Assembly (NCBI GenBank): GCA_027020665.1
Contig: JALUVJ010000092.1
Span: 1-43,342 of the forward strand
DNA: 43,342 nt
Origin: Nitrospira sp.
Lineage (GTDB): Bacteria > Nitrospirota > Nitrospiria > SBBL01 > JAADHI01
Direction: 5' to 3'
Shown here: positions 6,626 to 15,631 of the stretch, piece by piece
Layout: every line of letters begins with the position of its first letter
Position numbering within the stretch: position 1 is the stretch's first letter
Notes under the pieces: generated by a model
The model's database searches: none
Seen by the model: only the letters and a program-made list of their open reading frames with translations
Told to the model about the DNA's origin: nothing
Position numbers and translations under genes: made by a program

Positions 6626-8647
6626 ATGAATATTGCTACACCGGGAGTGGGTTCAAATCTCGATGTGACTGGAATCATTCAATCCCTCATGGATTTTGAA
6701 AGTCGGCCGCTGCTTTTGCTTGATCAAAAAGAGGCGGCTTTTCAGGCCGAGTTGAGCGGATACGGCAGTTTAAGTTCTGCGATTTCTTCATTCCAAACGG
6801 CAGTTACCGGTTTAAGTGACGTTTCGAAATATATTAATTTACTTGCGACTTCTTCTGATGTCACTCTGTTTACGGCAACAGCCGATGCATCTGCAAATCC
6901 GGGGGCCTACTCCATTGAGACTACTGCTCTTGCGGCCAATCAAAAATTAGTTGCGACAGGCCAGGCAGATACCACGTCTTCGATCGGCACAGGGACTTTA
7001 ACCTTTGATTTCGGCACCATCAGTGGCGGAAGTTTTGACTCCGGCACCGGGAAGTACACGGGGGCGAGTTTTGCCAGCAACGGGGCCGGGGTTAAAACGG
7101 TTACGATTGACAGCACGAATGATTCCCTCTCCGGCATCCGGGATGCCATCAATGCGGCAAATATCGGCGTAACGGCTACGATTGTAAATGATGGCAGCGC
7201 CTCAACCCCCTATCGGCTTTCTCTCACTTCAGACAACATCGGTTTAAAAAACAGCATCAAAATTTCAGTGAGCGGGGATGCGGCACTGGATACCTTATTG
7301 GGGCAAGATCCCGCAGCGACCCAAAATCTCTCGGAAACAGTGACTGCGGCCGATTCTGCGTTTCAGGTTGATGGTGTCCCTATTACAAAGTCCTCAAATA
7401 CGATCACCGACGTTATTGAAGGCGTGACACTTAACCTTGTCAAAACCAATAATGGCTCACCTGCGACCCTCACGATCACACGAGATACGACAACCGTCAC
7501 GGGTTCTGTGGGTTCTTTTGTCGCAGCCTACAATACGGTAAAGGCTGCGCTTGATGAATTAACCGCCTATGATCCGACGACAAGAGCCACAGGTTTGCTG
7601 CAAGGCGATACCTCGGTGATTAATATGGAAACACAGATTAATCGGATTTTAACCTCTTCTATCACCGCTTTGAGCGGTTCATTAACGACATTGAATGATG
7701 TCGGCATTTCTTTTCAGGAAGACGGTACGCTGGAACTCGATTCGGCAAAGTTGCAAACAGCCATCGACAATAACTATGACGATATCGCAGGGATTTTTAT
7801 CGCACAAGGCAAACCGACGGACAGCTTAATCAAGTACGTGAGTGGGACGGATGAGACCGAAGCCGGCAACTATGCAGTGAATATAACGACTTTAGCAACC
7901 CAAGGAAAAGAAGTCGGCAGCGCCGCAGCAGGCCTTACGATTACCTTGGGTGTCAATGATACGATTGATCTTACGGTGGACAGCACAAGCGGCACGATTA
8001 CCCTCGCGGCAGGCACCTATGCCAGCGCTGCTGCACTTGCCACTGAGGTTCAGTCCAAAATCAACGGCTTGAGTACTTTTTCCGATGCCGGTGTTTCGGT
8101 CTCTGTGACGGAATCCGCTGGTGTCCTGACAATTACTTCAACAGGCTACGGTTCCGCCTCTAGAGTGGATGTGACCGGCGGGAACGGCGAAACGAATTTG
8201 GTCGGGGCGAGTGCAACAACGACGAACGGCGTCAATGTGGCGGGGACAATCAATGGGGCCGCCACAACAGGATTTGGGCAGTTTCTGACTGTAAATACGG
8301 GAAATGAGGCCGCGGGACTTCAGATTCAGGTGACCGGCGGTGCGACGGGCAGTCGTGGCACCTTAGCGTATTCCGAAGGATATGCCTATCAACTTGATAA
8401 ATTAACAACACAGATCCTTGCTTCCGACGGCACGATCAATACCCGAACAAACGGGATTAATGCCAGCATTGACGATATCAACGAAAAAAGAATCGAAATT
8501 AATGCGCGTTTAGTGAATATCGAAGCGCGTTATCGTAAACAATATACATCACTCGATGTTCTATTGAGCCAATTTCAGGCGCAAAGCGACTTTTTAACCC
8601 AGCAACTGGCCTCACTTGCAACACTCCCCAAAACGGGCCGTAAATAG
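6626..8647 (+). CDS. fliD: Flagellar hook-associated protein 2 (filament cap) FliD
   Basis: Cap protein at the filament tip that folds and places exported flagellin. 673 residues, at the long end for the family. The N-terminal FliD_N domain is clear (GVGSNLDVTGIIQSLMDFE, then a coiled-coil QKEAAFQAELSGYGSL). A central beta-rich part contains a Flagellin_IN-like segment. The C-terminal FliD_C coiled coil ends INEKRIEINARLVNIEARYRK, QYTSLDVLLSQFQAQSDFLTQQLASL. A duplicated beta domain around residues 415-560 (Thr/Gly/Ala-rich) accounts for the extra length. SD is weak (GAGGG). It lies between flaG and fliS as in many flagellar loci. Confidence 0.95.
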   Translation: MNIATPGVGSNLDVTGIIQSLMDFESRPLLLLDQKEAAFQAELSGYGSLSSAISSFQTAVTGLSDVSKYINLLATSSDVTLFTATADASANPGAYSIETTALAANQKLVATGQADTTSSIGTGTLTFDFGTISGGSFDSGTGKYTGASFASNGAGVKTVTIDSTNDSLSGIRDAINAANIGVTATIVNDGSASTPYRLSLTSDNIGLKNSIKISVSGDAALDTLLGQDPAATQNLSETVTAADSAFQVDGVPITKSSNTITDVIEGVTLNLVKTNNGSPATLTITRDTTTVTGSVGSFVAAYNTVKAALDELTAYDPTTRATGLLQGDTSVINMETQINRILTSSITALSGSLTTLNDVGISFQEDGTLELDSAKLQTAIDNNYDDIAGIFIAQGKPTDSLIKYVSGTDETEAGNYAVNITTLATQGKEVGSAAAGLTITLGVNDTIDLTVDSTSGTITLAAGTYASAAALATEVQSKINGLSTFSDAGVSVSVTESAGVLTITSTGYGSASRVDVTGGNGETNLVGASATTTNGVNVAGTINGAATTGFGQFLTVNTGNEAAGLQIQVTGGATGSRGTLAYSEGYAYQLDKLTTQILASDGTINTRTNGINASIDDINEKRIEINARLVNIEARYRKQYTSLDVLLSQFQAQSDFLTQQLASLATLPKTGRK

Positions 8648-8680
8648 TCGCCGGATACGCAAAAGAGGAGACTGAAGACT

Positions 8681-9127
8681 GTGCAGAACAACTACGTCCA
8701 GCAATATTCGAAAGTCGGAATGCAAACCGGTGTGGCTTCTGCGGACCCGCACCGCTTGATTCTCATGTTGCTTGAAGGCGCAAAGGCGTCCATTTTATTT
8801 GCAAAAAAAGAAATGGATACCGGAAATATTGCTGCGAAGGGAGAGGCGATCTCAAAGGCGATTCGTATTATCGGCGAATTGGATGCGAGTTTGAACATGG
8901 AAGCGGGCGGGGAAATCGCAGCAAACTTAAGAGCGTTGTACGATTATATGTCCGTTACCTTGCTTGAAGCGAATTTAAAAAATGATGTCAAGCGCTTGCT
9001 TGAAGTCATGCGGCTGCTTTCCGAATTAAAAGCGGGATGGGAAGGCATCGCCAATGAAGTCCGGAAAACAAGCGAAGCCGCAGAAAGCAAACCTTCAAAG
9101 GCGGTGCTGAGTTATGGCCTTGCTTAA
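8681..9127 (+). CDS. fliS: Flagellin export chaperone FliS
   Basis: Cytoplasmic chaperone that binds the flagellin C-terminus before export. 148 residues, starting with GTG at 8681 behind AGAGGAG. Family features: MQNNYVQQYSKVGMQTGVA, SADPHRLILMLLEGAKASI, ISKAIRIIGELDASLNMEAGGEIAANLRALYDYM, and the LLSELKAGWEGI end. A downstream ATG would remove the conserved N-terminal YQ segment, so the GTG is preferred. The last 14 nt overlap the next gene, suggesting translational coupling. Confidence 0.94.
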   Translation: MQNNYVQQYSKVGMQTGVASADPHRLILMLLEGAKASILFAKKEMDTGNIAAKGEAISKAIRIIGELDASLNMEAGGEIAANLRALYDYMSVTLLEANLKNDVKRLLEVMRLLSELKAGWEGIANEVRKTSEAAESKPSKAVLSYGLA

Positions 9128-9449
9128 AGAGGGGGAATTGAGTGAATTGAAGGTTTACGAATCGATTTGTGCTTTGTCGGAAGAAATGCGCTCACTCGCA
9201 AAAACAGGGGCATGGGATCAAATGATTGCGCTTGAAGAAAAACGACGCCCTTTGATTGAACAGGTAAAAGCGGTGAGCAAAAGGACGAGTCTTAAGCAAG
9301 AAGAAAGCGGACGGAAAGTAGACTTCATTCAGAGGATTCTCTCAGCGGATACCGAAACAAAAATCTGGGTGGAGCAACGGATGACGCTATTGCAAAACGG
9401 GTTCAAATCGGAAAGAAGATTGCTCGAAACCTACGGCAGTCACGCTTAA
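9114..9449 (+). CDS. FliT-like flagellar chaperone
   Basis: 111-residue, mostly helical protein overlapping the 3' end of fliS. The position directly after fliS, the size, and the pattern VYESICALSEEMRSLAKTGAWDQMIALEEKRRPLI fit the FliT family. In FliT, a helix followed by W(D/E)x(L/M)..LE..R binds FliD and keeps it export-ready. Sequence conservation in FliT is low, so the name rests on synteny plus this pattern. No gene follows on the plus strand for about 4 kb, so this probably ends the flagellar operon. No clear terminator was seen. Confidence 0.72.
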   Translation: MALLKEGELSELKVYESICALSEEMRSLAKTGAWDQMIALEEKRRPLIEQVKAVSKRTSLKQEESGRKVDFIQRILSADTETKIWVEQRMTLLQNGFKSERRLLETYGSHA

Positions 9450-9699
9450 ACAAGGGCAAACTCCCGTATCTGCCGGGGGACTCGAAGCCTTTGAGAAATC
9501 CGGCAATATAAAAGCCTCCAAACTGTGAAGCGCTCAAGGTGTACAGTAAGCGAAACCGGATCGGAATTTATCGTAAAATGCCGCTCACTCAGCTTGCTTT
9601 CGCATCGCGTCACACTTGAGACAATACGAGCTTCACGCAATCATTTTCTTGAAAAATTTACCCCAAACGTTATCCGCACGGCCTCAAGACGAACAAACG

Positions 9700-10308
9700 C
9701 TAAAAAGGATTGAGGCTTAAATAATCCTTAGGCGGGTCGAATGCATCGGGCGCAGGAGGCGCTTCGCGGCTGGGATCGAAATCGACAATAATGGTTTCTC
9801 TGCCGGAGGAGGTATAAATGGCACGTAAGGGGAGGGGGGCGGCTTCGTCGCTCATCCAACGCATCAGGTAGGCGGTTTGATTCCCCCGGTGAATCGTAAC
9901 AAAATAAAGCCGGGCGGCACGCCCTTTGAATTGTCCTTTGCGCAGCAATACGCTTTTTTCATGAAAAGATGCGGGCATCGGACCCCAGCCCTGTTTTGCC
10001 GCTTTGACTTGTTTGGCTAAGGACAGGGGTTTTTTAAAATAAATCTGGTCTTCCGGGAAAATGCGCACTTCGCTCAAAGTTTCAAAATTGTAAAGGTTGA
10101 TCTCCTTTGACTCACCGGTTTCAATGCGAGCCTTCAAATGGTGTACAGCGAGTTTCCCCGCGTAAAAAATGGGCTTTACTTTTGGAGACAGCACACGAAT
10201 TTTGAAATCCGCTTGCCAGGTCTCCGCGTATGCCTGTGCCAGCGGCGAAAGCAGGAGCAGGGATAGAAAGAATACTGAGATTGCAGGGCGGGTCTTAAAG
10301 ATCTTCAC
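9700..10308 (-). CDS. Exported LolA-like/DUF4412-like hypothetical protein
   Basis: About 203 residues from a GTG at 10308, chosen because it yields a classic signal peptide (MKIFKTRPAISVFFLSLLLL, then SPLAQAYA). The frame is also open to 10389 but that would overlap the upstream gene and bury the signal. The mature part resembles outer-membrane lipoprotein carrier-like beta proteins: short strands, IYTSSGRETIIVDFD, and an ending of the form P-x-AFDPPKDYLSL. No catalytic residues are seen. It follows the M16 pair with 28 nt spacing on the same strand, so it probably belongs to that operon and acts in the periplasm. Function unknown. Confidence 0.65.
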   Translation of the reverse strand: MKIFKTRPAISVFFLSLLLLSPLAQAYAETWQADFKIRVLSPKVKPIFYAGKLAVHHLKARIETGESKEINLYNFETLSEVRIFPEDQIYFKKPLSLAKQVKAAKQGWGPMPASFHEKSVLLRKGQFKGRAARLYFVTIHRGNQTAYLMRWMSDEAAPLPLRAIYTSSGRETIIVDFDPSREAPPAPDAFDPPKDYLSLNPF

Positions 10309-10336
10309 GGATGATGGATTCGATGAGAAAGTGAAT

Positions 10337-11707
10337 TTAACGGAAGGGCCTTCCTTTGCCGTTGATGTTGATTTCGGATTGTCTGCCAACCACGATCAGG
10401 CTGTAATGATCGGGATCAAGGTAACGTTGGGCGACACGCTGAATATCTTCCTGTGTCACGGCTTGAATGGCTTTGACATGGTTTTCAAAATAGTTGAGAC
10501 CCAGCGCATAAAATTCTATCTGTGTCAGCAGGCGCGCAACCTTGTTGCTGCTGTCGATACGCAGGGGAAAACTACCTGCGAGATAGGCTTTTGCCTCCTC
10601 AAGTTCAAGGGCGGTGACGGGTGTTTTTCGGATTTTTGACATTTCCTGAAGCACGCCGTCAATCGCTTCGCCGACGCTGCTGTTTTTTGTTTGCAGGGAA
10701 ACACGGAAGTCGCCCGGCCACAAGTTGCTTGAAAACCGCGAGTAAATCGAATAAACCAAACCCCGGTTGTCTCGGATATCGGTCATCATACGTGATGAAA
10801 ATCCTCCGCCGCCTAAAATATAGTTCATGACGAGCACGGGATAATAGTCGGGGTTTGTGCGTTGAATGCCGAGATGTCCAAGCAGGACGGTCGCTTGCAT
10901 GAGGTTTTTTTCAATGTATTGAACAATCTTTTTTTCAAGCGGCGCGATGGGCGGAGGTTTGGGAAAACGGACCGGGGCACTTTCCCAATTCCCCAAATAA
11001 TCGTTCAGTAATTTTCCGGCCTCGGGTTCCGTGATATCTCCGACAATGGCAATGATGGTATTGTTTGGTCGGTAATAGTGTTTGTGAAAGGACAAGAGAT
11101 CCGCTCGACTGATCTTCGGCACACTGTCTTCGTCGCCCGCAACGGCGTGACGGTAAGGATGATCCCCGTACACGGCGGCCTGAAAGGCACGCATCGCAAT
11201 GGCGCCGGGCCGATCTTTTTCAGCACGGATACCGCCAAGCACTTGTTTTTGAATGCGGGCCACTTCTGCTTCATCAAATTGCGGATGCACGAGCATGTCG
11301 GACAAAAGTTCAAAACCTGTTGCGAGTTCTTTTTTTAAAACGCGCAGTTGCACCGTGGTGTAATCTTTTCCTGCGCGGGCGCCAAGACGTGCGCCGATGA
11401 AATCGGCGGTTTCGGACATTTCCGTGGCACTGCGGGTCTGCGTGCCTTCTTCAAGCAGGCTTGCCGTCATATTTGCGAGCCCCGCCTTGTCTTGCGGGTC
11501 GAGCAGGGCACCTGCCCGCACCAAGACCTGCACGGAAACAATTGGAAGCGAGCTTTGTTGAAGCCAAAGCAGGGTGATACCGTTTTGAGTGACGCTGCGT
11601 TTGGGAGACAAGGGGGCAGCTTGTAAAAAAGCTGGAAAATAAAGGATGGAAAAAGAAAACAGCGCCGTGAAAACAAGACGTCGAAATGTCAAGGAAACGA
11701 GCTTCAT
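10337..11707 (-). CDS. M16 family peptidase homologue lacking the HxxEH zinc motif
   Basis: 456 residues with a signal peptide (FRRLVFTALFSFSILYFP, AFLQAA). Two M16 domains of the processing-peptidase type follow: GLANMTASLLEEGT, YYRPNNTIIAIVGDI and a C-terminal M16_C with YILGGGGFSSRMMTDIRDNRGL. Where active members have HxxEH this protein has NMTAS, so it should be the non-catalytic partner of the adjacent active peptidase, like the alpha/beta pairs of mitochondrial processing peptidase. Its ATG overlaps the upstream stop as ATGA (11704-11707), implying coupled translation in equal amounts. Periplasmic location is inferred from the signal peptide. Confidence 0.9.
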   Translation of the reverse strand: MKLVSLTFRRLVFTALFSFSILYFPAFLQAAPLSPKRSVTQNGITLLWLQQSSLPIVSVQVLVRAGALLDPQDKAGLANMTASLLEEGTQTRSATEMSETADFIGARLGARAGKDYTTVQLRVLKKELATGFELLSDMLVHPQFDEAEVARIQKQVLGGIRAEKDRPGAIAMRAFQAAVYGDHPYRHAVAGDEDSVPKISRADLLSFHKHYYRPNNTIIAIVGDITEPEAGKLLNDYLGNWESAPVRFPKPPPIAPLEKKIVQYIEKNLMQATVLLGHLGIQRTNPDYYPVLVMNYILGGGGFSSRMMTDIRDNRGLVYSIYSRFSSNLWPGDFRVSLQTKNSSVGEAIDGVLQEMSKIRKTPVTALELEEAKAYLAGSFPLRIDSSNKVARLLTQIEFYALGLNYFENHVKAIQAVTQEDIQRVAQRYLDPDHYSLIVVGRQSEININGKGRPFR

Positions 11708-13032
11708 TCCGGCCCGCCCTTCGATTGCGGGATGAGCACACCGACGTTTTTGCCGTCTTCAATCAAATAGTTCCGGGCCGCGCGCCGGATGTCGTCTCGG
11801 CTGACTTTGCGGATATTTTGTGTGTAGTCGAGCACATATTCATATCCGGCTCCGACAGTTTCCGCTTTGCCGACTTGCATGGCGCGAAAAAAGTTGGAAT
11901 CGGACCCCATGAGGTACTCGGCTTCGATTTGATTTTTAGCTTTTTCGAGTTCCCGCGCCGTCACACCTTCGTCTTGAATCCGATGGATTTCGGTGGTCAA
12001 TGCGGCTTCCAAATCATCCGTCGTTTTCCCTTCTTGTGCCGTGGCGTAAACATAAAATAGCTCAGGGTCGGTGGTCAGCCCGTTGTAATATCCCCCCGCA
12101 TCCAGTGCGACTTCCTGCTCATACACCAGGCTGCGATAGAGGCGCGCACTTTTACCGTTTGAAAGAATGCCCGAGAGCAGGGTCAATGCATAATGATCGG
12201 GGCTTTGATAATTCGGCGTATGGTAGGCAATAAAAACAAAAGGAAGCTGGGCTTCTCTTTTTACGACGCTGCGGCGCGCGCCCAATTGTTTCGGCTCCGG
12301 AGAAACCGTTTGTGTGATCGCGTCGCCTTTGGGAATTGTCCCAAAATGCAGCTTGATTTTTTCAAGCAGCGCATCACTTTCAAAATCACCCACCACGACA
12401 ATGCTTGCATTATTCGGCACATAATAACGTTCATAGTGTCGGCGCACGTCGGCATGCAAGAGAGTTTCGAGGTCACGCATCCAGCCGATGATGGGTGTGC
12501 GGTAGGGGTGAACCAAAAAGGCAATGGCATAAAGATTTTCGATGAGATAAGCATAAGGATCGTCGTCTGTGCGGGAGCGGCGCTCTTCCATCACGACGGA
12601 GCGTTCCAGTTGAAATTCTTTCGGGTCGAGGATGAGGTTTTGCATGCGGTCGGCTTCCAGTTCCAGCGAAAGATCGATGCGATTTGCTGCGAAACTTTCG
12701 AAATATGCGGTATAGTCTTTGCCCGTAAAGGCATTTTCCGTGCCGCCATTTTTGGCGACGATACGCGAAAAGGCACCCTTGCCGTATTTTTGCGTGCCTT
12801 TAAACATCATGTGCTCGGTCAGGTGCGAAAGCCCGGTTTTCCCATTAACCTCGTTGCGCGAGCCGACCTTGTACCAAATTTGAAACGTCACGACCGGCGC
12901 TTTGCTTTCCTCCCACAATATGACGGTGAGGCCGTTTTCCAAGACGACTTTTTGAGGGTTTTCCGCACGAAGTGCCGCAGGCAATACGAGTAAAAAGAAT
13001 ATGATGATCAGGAAGAAAACCGTTTGTCGCAT
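11704..13032 (-). CDS. Active M16 zinc metallopeptidase (pitrilysin/PqqL-like)
   Basis: Secreted zinc peptidase of about 442 residues. The start at 13032 gives MRQTVFFLIIIFFLLVLPAA (signal peptide) behind GGAAAGAG. A sigma-70 promoter at 13074-13103 fits this start and rules out the longer open frame to 13137. The zinc site HLTEH is intact within GLSHLTEHMMFKGTQ, with the downstream glutamate in the LSLELEADRM segment. The second M16 domain is recognisable (YALTLLSGILSNGKSARLYRSLV). It forms an operon with the inactive M16 homologue and the LolA-like protein. Likely a periplasmic peptide-degrading heterodimer; the substrate is unknown. Confidence 0.92.
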   Translation of the reverse strand: MRQTVFFLIIIFFLLVLPAALRAENPQKVVLENGLTVILWEESKAPVVTFQIWYKVGSRNEVNGKTGLSHLTEHMMFKGTQKYGKGAFSRIVAKNGGTENAFTGKDYTAYFESFAANRIDLSLELEADRMQNLILDPKEFQLERSVVMEERRSRTDDDPYAYLIENLYAIAFLVHPYRTPIIGWMRDLETLLHADVRRHYERYYVPNNASIVVVGDFESDALLEKIKLHFGTIPKGDAITQTVSPEPKQLGARRSVVKREAQLPFVFIAYHTPNYQSPDHYALTLLSGILSNGKSARLYRSLVYEQEVALDAGGYYNGLTTDPELFYVYATAQEGKTTDDLEAALTTEIHRIQDEGVTARELEKAKNQIEAEYLMGSDSNFFRAMQVGKAETVGAGYEYVLDYTQNIRKVSRDDIRRAARNYLIEDGKNVGVLIPQSKGGPE

Positions 13033-13073
13033 CTCTTTCCACTCTTTCCATTTCGGGATAAAATCAAAAACGC

Positions 13074-13103
13074 ATCGTAGCAGATGCAAAAAAAATCTGT
13101 CAA
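13074..13103 (-). promoter_or_regulatory. Sigma-70 promoter of the M16 peptidase operon
   Basis: On the minus strand, TTGACA (13103-13098), an 18-nt spacer, then TACGAT (13079-13074). Predicted start of transcription near 13067, 35 nt before the chosen ATG at 13032. Confidence 0.72.
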
Positions 13104-13137
13104 GAAATCCTAAGGTCCCAAGAACGGCGATAGGCAT

Positions 13138-13470
13138 TGGAGATGGGGCAAGTGTTCATCATCTGAGCATTTAAAATACCGAGACGGGAGGGGCAGCGGT
13201 TTTTATTCTTGAGCGTCCCTCGTAATGGCGGTTTCCAAGGGATCCGCCCCTTATTTTCAGACAAAGGACGCCTTCACGCTCCGCCAGATGTCCCGCCATC
13301 GGCATGTATCCGCATTATTTCACCGCGTTGGTATCGGTTTGAGGGTCCTTCAGAACCCCGATCTTCCCAAGCTGACGGGGTTTTTTCATGAACGCTTTCA
13401 TTCAATCGCTTATTTGGGGGTGTTTTATAAAATTCACAATCGAATATGCAAAAACCCGCCGATTCCCGCC
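13138..13470. other. Intergenic stretch, no convincing gene
   Basis: About 330 nt between the divergent M16 operon and the tRNA promoter. Short plus-strand open frames here lack homology, SD and typical composition. One terminator-like hairpin is present: AACCCCG (13354-13360) pairs with CGGGGTT (13376-13382), followed by T residues, but no plus-strand transcript upstream is evident. A 17-nt stretch at 13321-13337 (CACCGCGTTGGTATCGG) recurs nearly unchanged at 21970-21986. Confidence 0.4.
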
Positions 13471-13499
13471 TTGCCTTGTGAAGAGGACTTGGCTACAAT
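13471..13499 (+). promoter_or_regulatory. Sigma-70 promoter of tRNA-Arg
   Basis: TTGCCT (13471-13476), a 17-nt spacer and TACAAT (13494-13499). Transcription would start about 30 nt before the tRNA 5' end. Confidence 0.7.
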
Positions 13500-13535
13500 A
13501 ATCCACTTCAAAAAATCAAGATTTATCCCATATCT

Positions 13536-13612
13536 GCGCTCGTAGCTCAATCGGATAGAGCAACGGCCTTCTAAGCCGTAGGTTGCAGGTTCGATTCCTG
13601 CCGGGCGCACCA
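13536..13612 (+). tRNA. tRNA-Arg (anticodon UCU), CCA encoded
   Basis: Full cloverleaf by eye. The acceptor is GCGCTCG with CGGGCGC (one T-G pair), the D stem is GCTC/GAGC, the anticodon stem is ACGGC/GCCGT with loop CTTCTAA (anticodon TCT), the variable loop is AGGTT, and the T arm is GCAGG-TTCGATT-CCTGC. Discriminator A is followed by an encoded CCA at 13610-13612. It reads AGA and AGG codons. Confidence 0.97.
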
Positions 13613-13695
13613 TCCGGAGCGACGATTGTGAGGCAAAGCTTCCATTGATTCAGAATCAGCTTGGCTGCGGCTTGACCTTCTATTTAAGGGAGAAT

Positions 13696-14406
13696 ATGTT
13701 GAATAAAAGTATGATCACCAATCTTGTGGCCTTGCTTTTACTCCTGGGCGGGTATTTTCTAAAACAGGCCCTCGTTCTGCATATCGGACTCTTTGCCTGG
13801 GCGGGTGCGCTGACCAATTGGATTGCGATCCACATGTTGTTTGAAAAGGTGCCGGGTTTTTACGGCTCCGGCGTTATCCCCGCGCGATTCGAAGAATTCA
13901 AAGCAGGCATTCGGCATTTGATGATGACGCAGTTTTTTACCGATGAAAACATCGACCGATTTTTAGGGGGCGGCAATGGACCGCGCCCCGATCTGCACTT
14001 GGCCCCGGTCATCGAAAAGGTCGATCTTTCGCCTGCCTTTGATGCCTTTGTCACCGTGATTAAAGAATCTTCTTTCGGCGGCATGTTGGGTTTTGTGGGC
14101 GGTGAGGCCGCGCTCAAACCGCTCAAAACCCCCTTTGTCAAAACCATGAAAAAATCGCTGATCCGCATGACGCAGGACGACGCCTTTATCGAAAATTTGC
14201 GCGAAGAATTGGAACAACCTGATGTCATGGCCGACATCAAACGCCAAATTGAAGAAATCATCGAAAAACGCCTGGATGAATTGACCCCTCAAATTGTGAA
14301 AGAAATCATTCAAGAGATGATCAAAACACATTTGGGTTGGTTGGTCGTATGGGGCGGTGTGTTTGGTGGATTGATTGGCTTGATTGCGGCGTTATTAAAG
14401 GTTTGA
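13696..14406 (+). CDS. DUF445 family membrane protein
   Basis: 236 residues from ATG 13696 (SD AAGGGAGA). An N-terminal membrane segment (NLVALLLLLGGYFLKQALVL) is followed by the hallmark ALTNWIAIHMLFEKVPG and YGSGVIPARFEEFKAGI of DUF445. A helical, charged middle (ELEQPDVMADIKRQIEEIIEKR, shortened) and a C-terminal membrane helix (LVVWGGVFGGLIGLIAALLK) complete it. The family is widespread and of unknown function. This copy is a short version with one membrane anchor at each end. It stands alone downstream of tRNA-Arg with no obvious operon partner. Confidence 0.85.
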   Translation: MLNKSMITNLVALLLLLGGYFLKQALVLHIGLFAWAGALTNWIAIHMLFEKVPGFYGSGVIPARFEEFKAGIRHLMMTQFFTDENIDRFLGGGNGPRPDLHLAPVIEKVDLSPAFDAFVTVIKESSFGGMLGFVGGEAALKPLKTPFVKTMKKSLIRMTQDDAFIENLREELEQPDVMADIKRQIEEIIEKRLDELTPQIVKEIIQEMIKTHLGWLVVWGGVFGGLIGLIAALLKV

Positions 14407-14680
14407 GTTGTTGAATATTGTCGGTTGTGTTTTTTTAAGGAACCTTGAAAAATCCAAACATCAAAAAATCCAAATCCCCCCTCTTGACATCTGCCTTTTG
14501 AATTATTATTTTTTTTAAGTGCCTGTCCCTTTGGGCGCTGAACGACATCGCAGCTTTCGCTGCGGTTCCCTGATCGGCATGCAGCCGACTGCGCCCACGC
14601 GGCAGAGACCCGGCAGGCCCGAATATTCATGAGATTAAAAATTTGGATCGTCGTTTTGTGTGCCTTTTTAGGAGATGAGC

Positions 14681-15631
14681 ATGATTGAGATTGAAAATCT
14701 CTCACGCGCTTACGGTGATTTTTTCGCGGTGCGAGATGTAAGTTTTAGCATTGAGGCCGGAGAAATTGTCGGCCTCTTGGGGCACAACGGTGCCGGAAAA
14801 ACCACGGTCATGAAAATGATCAGCGGCTATTTGGAACCCGGTAAGGGCCGGATTGAAGTGGACGGCATTAACCTTGCGCAAGACCGTGCTGCCGTGCAAG
14901 CCCGGCTGGGCTACTTGCCCGAAAACCTGCCGATTTACCCTGAAATGACTGTTGCCGATTATCTGGATTATGCCGCCCGACTGAAAGGCTTGCACGGATC
15001 AGCCTGCACTGTTGAAGTCCGCCGTGTTATTCGGGCGACTGAAATCGGGGCCAAGTTGCTGGCCCCGATTAGCACGCTGTCGCGCGGATACAAACAAAGG
15101 GTCGGCGTTGCACAAGCCTTGCTGGGCAAACCTAAGTTATTGATTTTAGACGAACCTACGAACGGGCTTGATCCCACGCAAACCCAGCACATGCGCACAC
15201 TCATCAAAAACATTGCGAGCGAGGCGACAGTGATTCTTTCGACGCATATCATGCAGGAGGTGGATGCGCTTTGCGATCGTGTGTTGATCCTCAGAAACGG
15301 TGTGCTGGCGCTGGACGCCAAGCTGGAAGATTTGCGCAAAAGCCAGACCTTGCACATCGATACAGACCTGCCTGATTTGCCGCGCGCAAGACAATTACTT
15401 ACCGGGATCGACGGCCTGGTCTCCATCGAAGCCCTTGCTCCGGAGAACGCGGTGCGGCGTTACAAGCTTCATTTAAATGCGGATGCGGATGCGAAGCGCA
15501 CGGGTGCCGCCATCGCCAGGGCTTTAGTTGCATCTGAGCACGCGCTTTTTGAATTGGCGCTGGAACACCGTGATCTCGAAACGGTCTTCCGTGAAGTCAA
15601 CGAAAGCGAGGAGGTCGCCCATGTTGCTTGA
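14681..15631 (+). CDS. ABC transporter ATP-binding protein (GldA/CcmA-like)
   Basis: ATPase subunit of an ABC-2 type transporter, about 317 residues. Walker A GHNGAGKTT, Q-loop YLPENLPIYPEMTV, signature TLSRGYKQRVGVAQALL, Walker B LLILDEPTNGLDP and the switch His in STHIMQEV are intact. The C-terminal extension of about 100 residues is typical of the GldA-like subgroup. ATG 14681 is preferred over 14675 because AGGAG at 14670-14674 is then six bases away. The end overlaps the next gene by 11 nt, so the two are co-translated. It forms an operon with the permease/auxiliary fusion and DUF4340 protein. The substrate is unknown. Confidence 0.92.
   Translation: MIEIENLSRAYGDFFAVRDVSFSIEAGEIVGLLGHNGAGKTTVMKMISGYLEPGKGRIEVDGINLAQDRAAVQARLGYLPENLPIYPEMTVADYLDYAARLKGLHGSACTVEVRRVIRATEIGAKLLAPISTLSRGYKQRVGVAQALLGKPKLLILDEPTNGLDPTQTQHMRTLIKNIASEATVILSTHIMQEVDALCDRVLILRNGVLALDAKLEDLRKSQTLHIDTDLPDLPRARQLLTGIDGLVSIEALAPENAVRRYKLHLNADADAKRTGAAIARALVASEHALFELALEHRDLETVFREVNESEEVAHVA

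Noticed and set aside
12193-12993. Plus-strand open frame of 266 codons
   Set aside because: Antisense to the active M16 peptidase, which has an intact zinc motif.
13033-13137. Longer N-terminus for the active M16 peptidase
   Set aside because: It would start upstream of the predicted promoter and bury the signal peptide.
13354-13386. Terminator-like hairpin with T-run
   Set aside because: No plus-strand gene or transcript leads into it, so a terminator role is unsupported; mentioned only in the intergenic note.
13225-13545. Plus-strand open frame of 106 codons before tRNA-Arg
   Set aside because: Runs through the tRNA promoter into the tRNA, lacks SD and shows no family pattern.
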